Assembly (NCBI GenBank): GCA_900315125.1
Contig: OMXT01000076.1
Location: 26,684-90,683 of the forward strand
DNA length: 64,000 bases
Source of the DNA: an uncultured Eubacteriales bacterium
GTDB lineage: Bacteria > Bacillota > Clostridia > Peptostreptococcales > Anaerovoracaceae
Direction of reading: 5' to 3'
A model generated the notes under the pieces. That model saw only the letters and a list, made by a program, of their open reading frames with translations. It was not told where the DNA came from and ran no database searches. Positions 61,588 through 64,000 of this stretch are shown here, one piece after another (position 1 is the first letter of the stretch; each line of letters begins with the position of its first letter). Both the position numbers and the translations under genes were made by a program.

Positions 61588-62184
61588 GTGTTCAGTTTCA
61601 GAGGCAAACGGTATCGGATCATCTGGAGCAGATTCCTGCTGTTTCTTCTGTGCCTGTTTTTGATTTTCACCGTCCTCGTCTTTGCAGCCATGCACCACGG
61701 AAGGAAGGACGCCGGCAGCAATACAAAAACACCTGTCATTCAGCTTAATGATCCATACCGCTCAGACAATGCCATCGTAAAGACCGCAGTGAGTCAGGTG
61801 GGAAGCACGGACGGCAGCAAATACTGGAAGTACTGCGGATATACAAACAGCGTAAAATGGAGCGGATGCTTCGTCAGCTGGTGCGGCGCTCAGAATCATT
61901 ATATAAAGAAAGGTAAAATGCCGAAATTTACATATATAATGGAAGGCGTCCGCTGGTTTAAATCCCATGACCGATGGGAAAAGAGCAGCAGTTACAAACC
62001 GAAGTCCGGAGACCTTATCTTCCTTGATCCGGATAATATCGGTACGGCAACACAGACAGGAGTCGTTGCCGGCACCAGAAAGGACAGGGTATATACCGTA
62101 GAAGGCGACAGGAAAGGCGGCTGCGTCAAGATGGATTATTCGCTGGACAGTAAGATCATCGTCGGCTATGGAAAAACGAATTGA
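61588..62184 (+). CDS. Membrane-anchored CHAP-fold protein lacking the expected catalytic His
   Basis: 198 residues from a GTG at 61588, which follows AAAGGGAGG (61573-61581). An in-frame ATG at 61558, on the DUF2971 stop codon, would add 10 residues but has no such site. A membrane anchor (residues 12-34) precedes an extracellular CHAP-type domain: Cys94 in WSGCFVSWC is in the nucleophile position, and GVRWFKSHDRW and KSGDLIFLD match. Where relatives have His in a DHVGIV-type motif, this reads TQTGVV (Gln156). The amidase or endopeptidase activity may be lost or use another base. It should face the cell wall. Confidence 0.82.
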   Translation: MFSFRGKRYRIIWSRFLLFLLCLFLIFTVLVFAAMHHGRKDAGSNTKTPVIQLNDPYRSDNAIVKTAVSQVGSTDGSKYWKYCGYTNSVKWSGCFVSWCGAQNHYIKKGKMPKFTYIMEGVRWFKSHDRWEKSSSYKPKSGDLIFLDPDNIGTATQTGVVAGTRKDRVYTVEGDRKGGCVKMDYSLDSKIIVGYGKTN

Positions 62185-62207
62185 TCAGGCGGAGATATCA
62201 CCGCTGG

Positions 62208-62235
62208 CCCGGGAATGCAGATTTCCCGGGTTTTT
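62208..62235 (+). terminator. Terminator after the CHAP gene
   Basis: CCCGGGAA pairs with TTCCCGGG, followed by five T. Confidence 0.9.
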
Positions 62236-62311
62236 CTTTTGGAAAAAACAAAGCCTTGTTCTGCCGTTTTCCGCCTCGTTATGAATACTAATGAACATAT
62301 GTTTCTGTGTC

Positions 62312-62340
62312 TTGAATTCCCCATAGTTATGAATTAGATT
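62312..62340 (+). promoter_or_regulatory. Candidate promoter for comM
   Basis: TTGAAT (62312-62317), 17-base spacer, TAGATT (62335-62340), 69 bases before the start codon. The -10 is only a moderate match. Confidence 0.4.
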
Positions 62341-62408
62341 AATAACACGTCAATCATTCAGTTTGTGACTGAGAGAACTGTCATCGAAGAATTATGGAGG
62401 ATAATTTT

Positions 62409-63938
62409 ATGCTTTCTGTGATTAATACAGCAACGCTGCACGGCCTGGACGCAGTATGCGTCACTGTTCAGACGGATATTGCAAGAGGACTGCCGTCTAC
62501 GGAGATCGTAGGCCATGTGGATGGTATCGTGCGGGAATCGAGGCAGAGGATACGGTCTGCGATTACAAACAGCGGTATTCCCTATCCGACAGGCAGAATC
62601 GTCATCAGCATGTCGCCGGCGGATATCATAAAAAAGGGCAGTATCCTGGATCTTCCCGCCGCGATGGGCATTCTGGTCAGCAGCGGACAGGTACTCAGTG
62701 AGGATATGGATTCCTGCGGCTTTCTCGGGGAGCTTGGGCTGGACGGTCATCTCCACCGGGTGAATGGCATTCTCGCTTCGCTGACTGCTCTGCAGGAAAA
62801 CGGAATACGCAGAGCAGTCGTACCCTATGAGAACAGGATAGAAGCAGGACTTGTTCATGGAATCACCGTTTACGGAGCTCATGATCTGAGGCAGATCTGC
62901 CGGCATTTTAATATGGAAGAGCAGATGGAACCGCTGGAGAAAACAGAATTCACGGAATCAACAGACGGGTTCAGCACACTGGATTTCGCAGATGTACGGG
63001 GGCAGGAAACTGCAAAGCGGGCGCTTGTCATCGCTGCGGCTGGAGGCCACGGTATACTTATGACGGGCAGTCCATCCACGGGGAAAACAATGCTGGCAGA
63101 ACGGGTGCCTACGATCATGCCGCCCATGTCTTACAAGGAGATGCTAGAGGTGACAGGTATTTATTCATCCGCAGGACTGCTGGATGATGCACTTCCATAT
63201 ATTTCCCGAAGACCATTTCGCAGGCCCCATCACCGCATCACATCGGCCGGACTGATCGGAGGGGGAACCAGTCCAAAGCCCGGAGAAGTGACGCTTGCAG
63301 ACCGGGGCGTGCTTTTTCTTGATGAATTTGGCGAATTCAACCGCGGTGTTGTCGACAGCCTTCGGCAGCCGATGGAAAGCAGACAGGTGGTGATCGCCCG
63401 TGCAGGAGAAACGTTTACATACCCTGCAGATTTTCTTCTTGTTGCCGCAAGCAATCCATGCCGATGCGGCTATTATGGGGATCCAGGACACCAGTGCCGC
63501 TGTACACCGAGGGAAATAGAGCAGTATCAGAACCGGATCTCGGGTCCTGTTCTGGAACGCATCGATTTGAATCTGACCCTCACTCCGGTAACATATGATT
63601 CGCTGGTAAGTGGTGAATCGATATCTTCGGAGCAGATGAGGGAGCAGGTGTGCAGGGCAAGGAACATCCAGGCAGAGCGGTTCAGGAGGTACCGCAGGAT
63701 CACTCTCAACAGTCAGATGAACAGCAGTCAGTGTGAGCAAATGCTCCGGCTCACTGACAGAGAGCGGAGATTCGTCGAGAAAATATACGAATCTTACAAA
63801 CTGAATCCAAGGACACTGCTGAAAACGCTGCGGGTATCGCGGACCATTGCGGATCTGGATGGGAGCGATTCTGTCCGGGTGGAACATCTGCAGGAGGCGA
63901 TCTGTTATCGCAGAACGGTAGTGTCAAGTGAAATATGA
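62409..63938 (+). CDS. comM: YifB/ComM family Mg-chelatase-like ATPase
   Basis: 509 residues. The N-terminal Lon-like domain (GLPSTEIVGHVDGIVRES, then GSILDLPAAMGIL) is followed by an AAA+ domain: Walker A GSPSTGKTM, Walker B VLFLDEFGEF, and the sensor region AASNPCRCGYYG with the cysteine cluster seen in this family. ComM promotes branch migration during natural transformation in some bacteria. The ATG at 62409 follows GGAGG by 8 bases. The final 62 bases of the window hold no recognisable gene; dprA is often next but is not visible here. Confidence 0.94.
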   Translation: MLSVINTATLHGLDAVCVTVQTDIARGLPSTEIVGHVDGIVRESRQRIRSAITNSGIPYPTGRIVISMSPADIIKKGSILDLPAAMGILVSSGQVLSEDMDSCGFLGELGLDGHLHRVNGILASLTALQENGIRRAVVPYENRIEAGLVHGITVYGAHDLRQICRHFNMEEQMEPLEKTEFTESTDGFSTLDFADVRGQETAKRALVIAAAGGHGILMTGSPSTGKTMLAERVPTIMPPMSYKEMLEVTGIYSSAGLLDDALPYISRRPFRRPHHRITSAGLIGGGTSPKPGEVTLADRGVLFLDEFGEFNRGVVDSLRQPMESRQVVIARAGETFTYPADFLLVAASNPCRCGYYGDPGHQCRCTPREIEQYQNRISGPVLERIDLNLTLTPVTYDSLVSGESISSEQMREQVCRARNIQAERFRRYRRITLNSQMNSSQCEQMLRLTDRERRFVEKIYESYKLNPRTLLKTLRVSRTIADLDGSDSVRVEHLQEAICYRRTVVSSEI

Positions 63939-64000
63939 AAACGGTGGTCCTGGGAGATCAGGGCTGATAGGAACTTAGAAAAGTGTATAAAGTAGTCTGA

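Noticed and set aside
1-64000. tRNA, rRNA, CRISPR arrays, insertion sequences and prophage genes
   Set aside because: I looked for tRNA-like ends and loops, regular short repeats, transposase motifs and phage structural genes and saw none I could support.

Overview
The window looks like chromosomal DNA of a low-to-mid GC member of the Bacillota, most likely class Clostridia. The regulatory vocabulary is typical of that phylum: two perfect CIRCE operators, a lysine riboswitch, an Ile T-box, a CsoR operator, strong purine-rich ribosome binding sites and many U-tract terminators. The gene content agrees (lepA-hemW-hrcA-grpE-dnaK-dnaJ block, UPF0210/UPF0237 pair, LemA/DUF2207 pair, GH25 with cell-wall repeats). 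I could not fix a genus. No tRNA, rRNA, CRISPR array, transposase or phage gene was seen.

Layout. 1-2 kb: 3' end of a murE-type ligase and a BTAD-type regulator. 2-5.5 kb: rpsT, lepA, hemW. 5.5-7 kb: glpK, set inside an otherwise conserved block. 7-13.4 kb: heat-shock region (hrcA, grpE, dnaK, dnaJ, then a zinc-less DnaJ with its own CIRCE). 13.5-17.3 kb: polyamine ABC transporter potABCD. 17.4-23 kb: GNAT enzyme, a minus-strand J-domain/DUF5685 pair, a secreted GH25 muramidase and a PLP enzyme. 23.3-26.1 kb: argH and fumC, in which fumarate made by the first is the substrate of the second. 26.2-29.1 kb: copper operon csoR-copA, with a CopZ-like domain fused in frame to copA. 29.2-32.4 kb: UPF0210/ACT pair divergent from a lysine-riboswitch-controlled, degenerate aspartokinase. 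32.5-38.5 kb: ung (apparently leaderless), lemA, a DUF2207 protein, typA and an MscS channel. 38.5-43.3 kb: pyruvate carboxylase, a small membrane protein and an aquaporin.

43.3-52.3 kb: T-box-controlled ileS of the unusual GXHH type, rlmN, a small P-loop protein, and a coupled Nudix-ygiQ-DNA methyltransferase group. 52.4-56.7 kb: minus-strand potassium uptake operon trkA-trkH-trkH behind an operator-like inverted repeat. 56.9-64 kb: two tandem HAD phosphatases, yraN, an AcoX-like kinase, a Nim-like flavoprotein, a DUF2971 protein, a CHAP-fold protein lacking its expected histidine, and comM.

Most of the window is housekeeping. The observations most worth following are the lysine-responsive pseudo-aspartokinase, the copA/copZ arrangement with an A7 tract and an internal ribosome binding site, the GXHH isoleucyl-tRNA synthetase, the second CIRCE in front of a CbpA-like chaperone, the leaderless ung promoter and the inverted repeat around the trkA promoter. 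All assignments rest on reading motifs; no database search was run.
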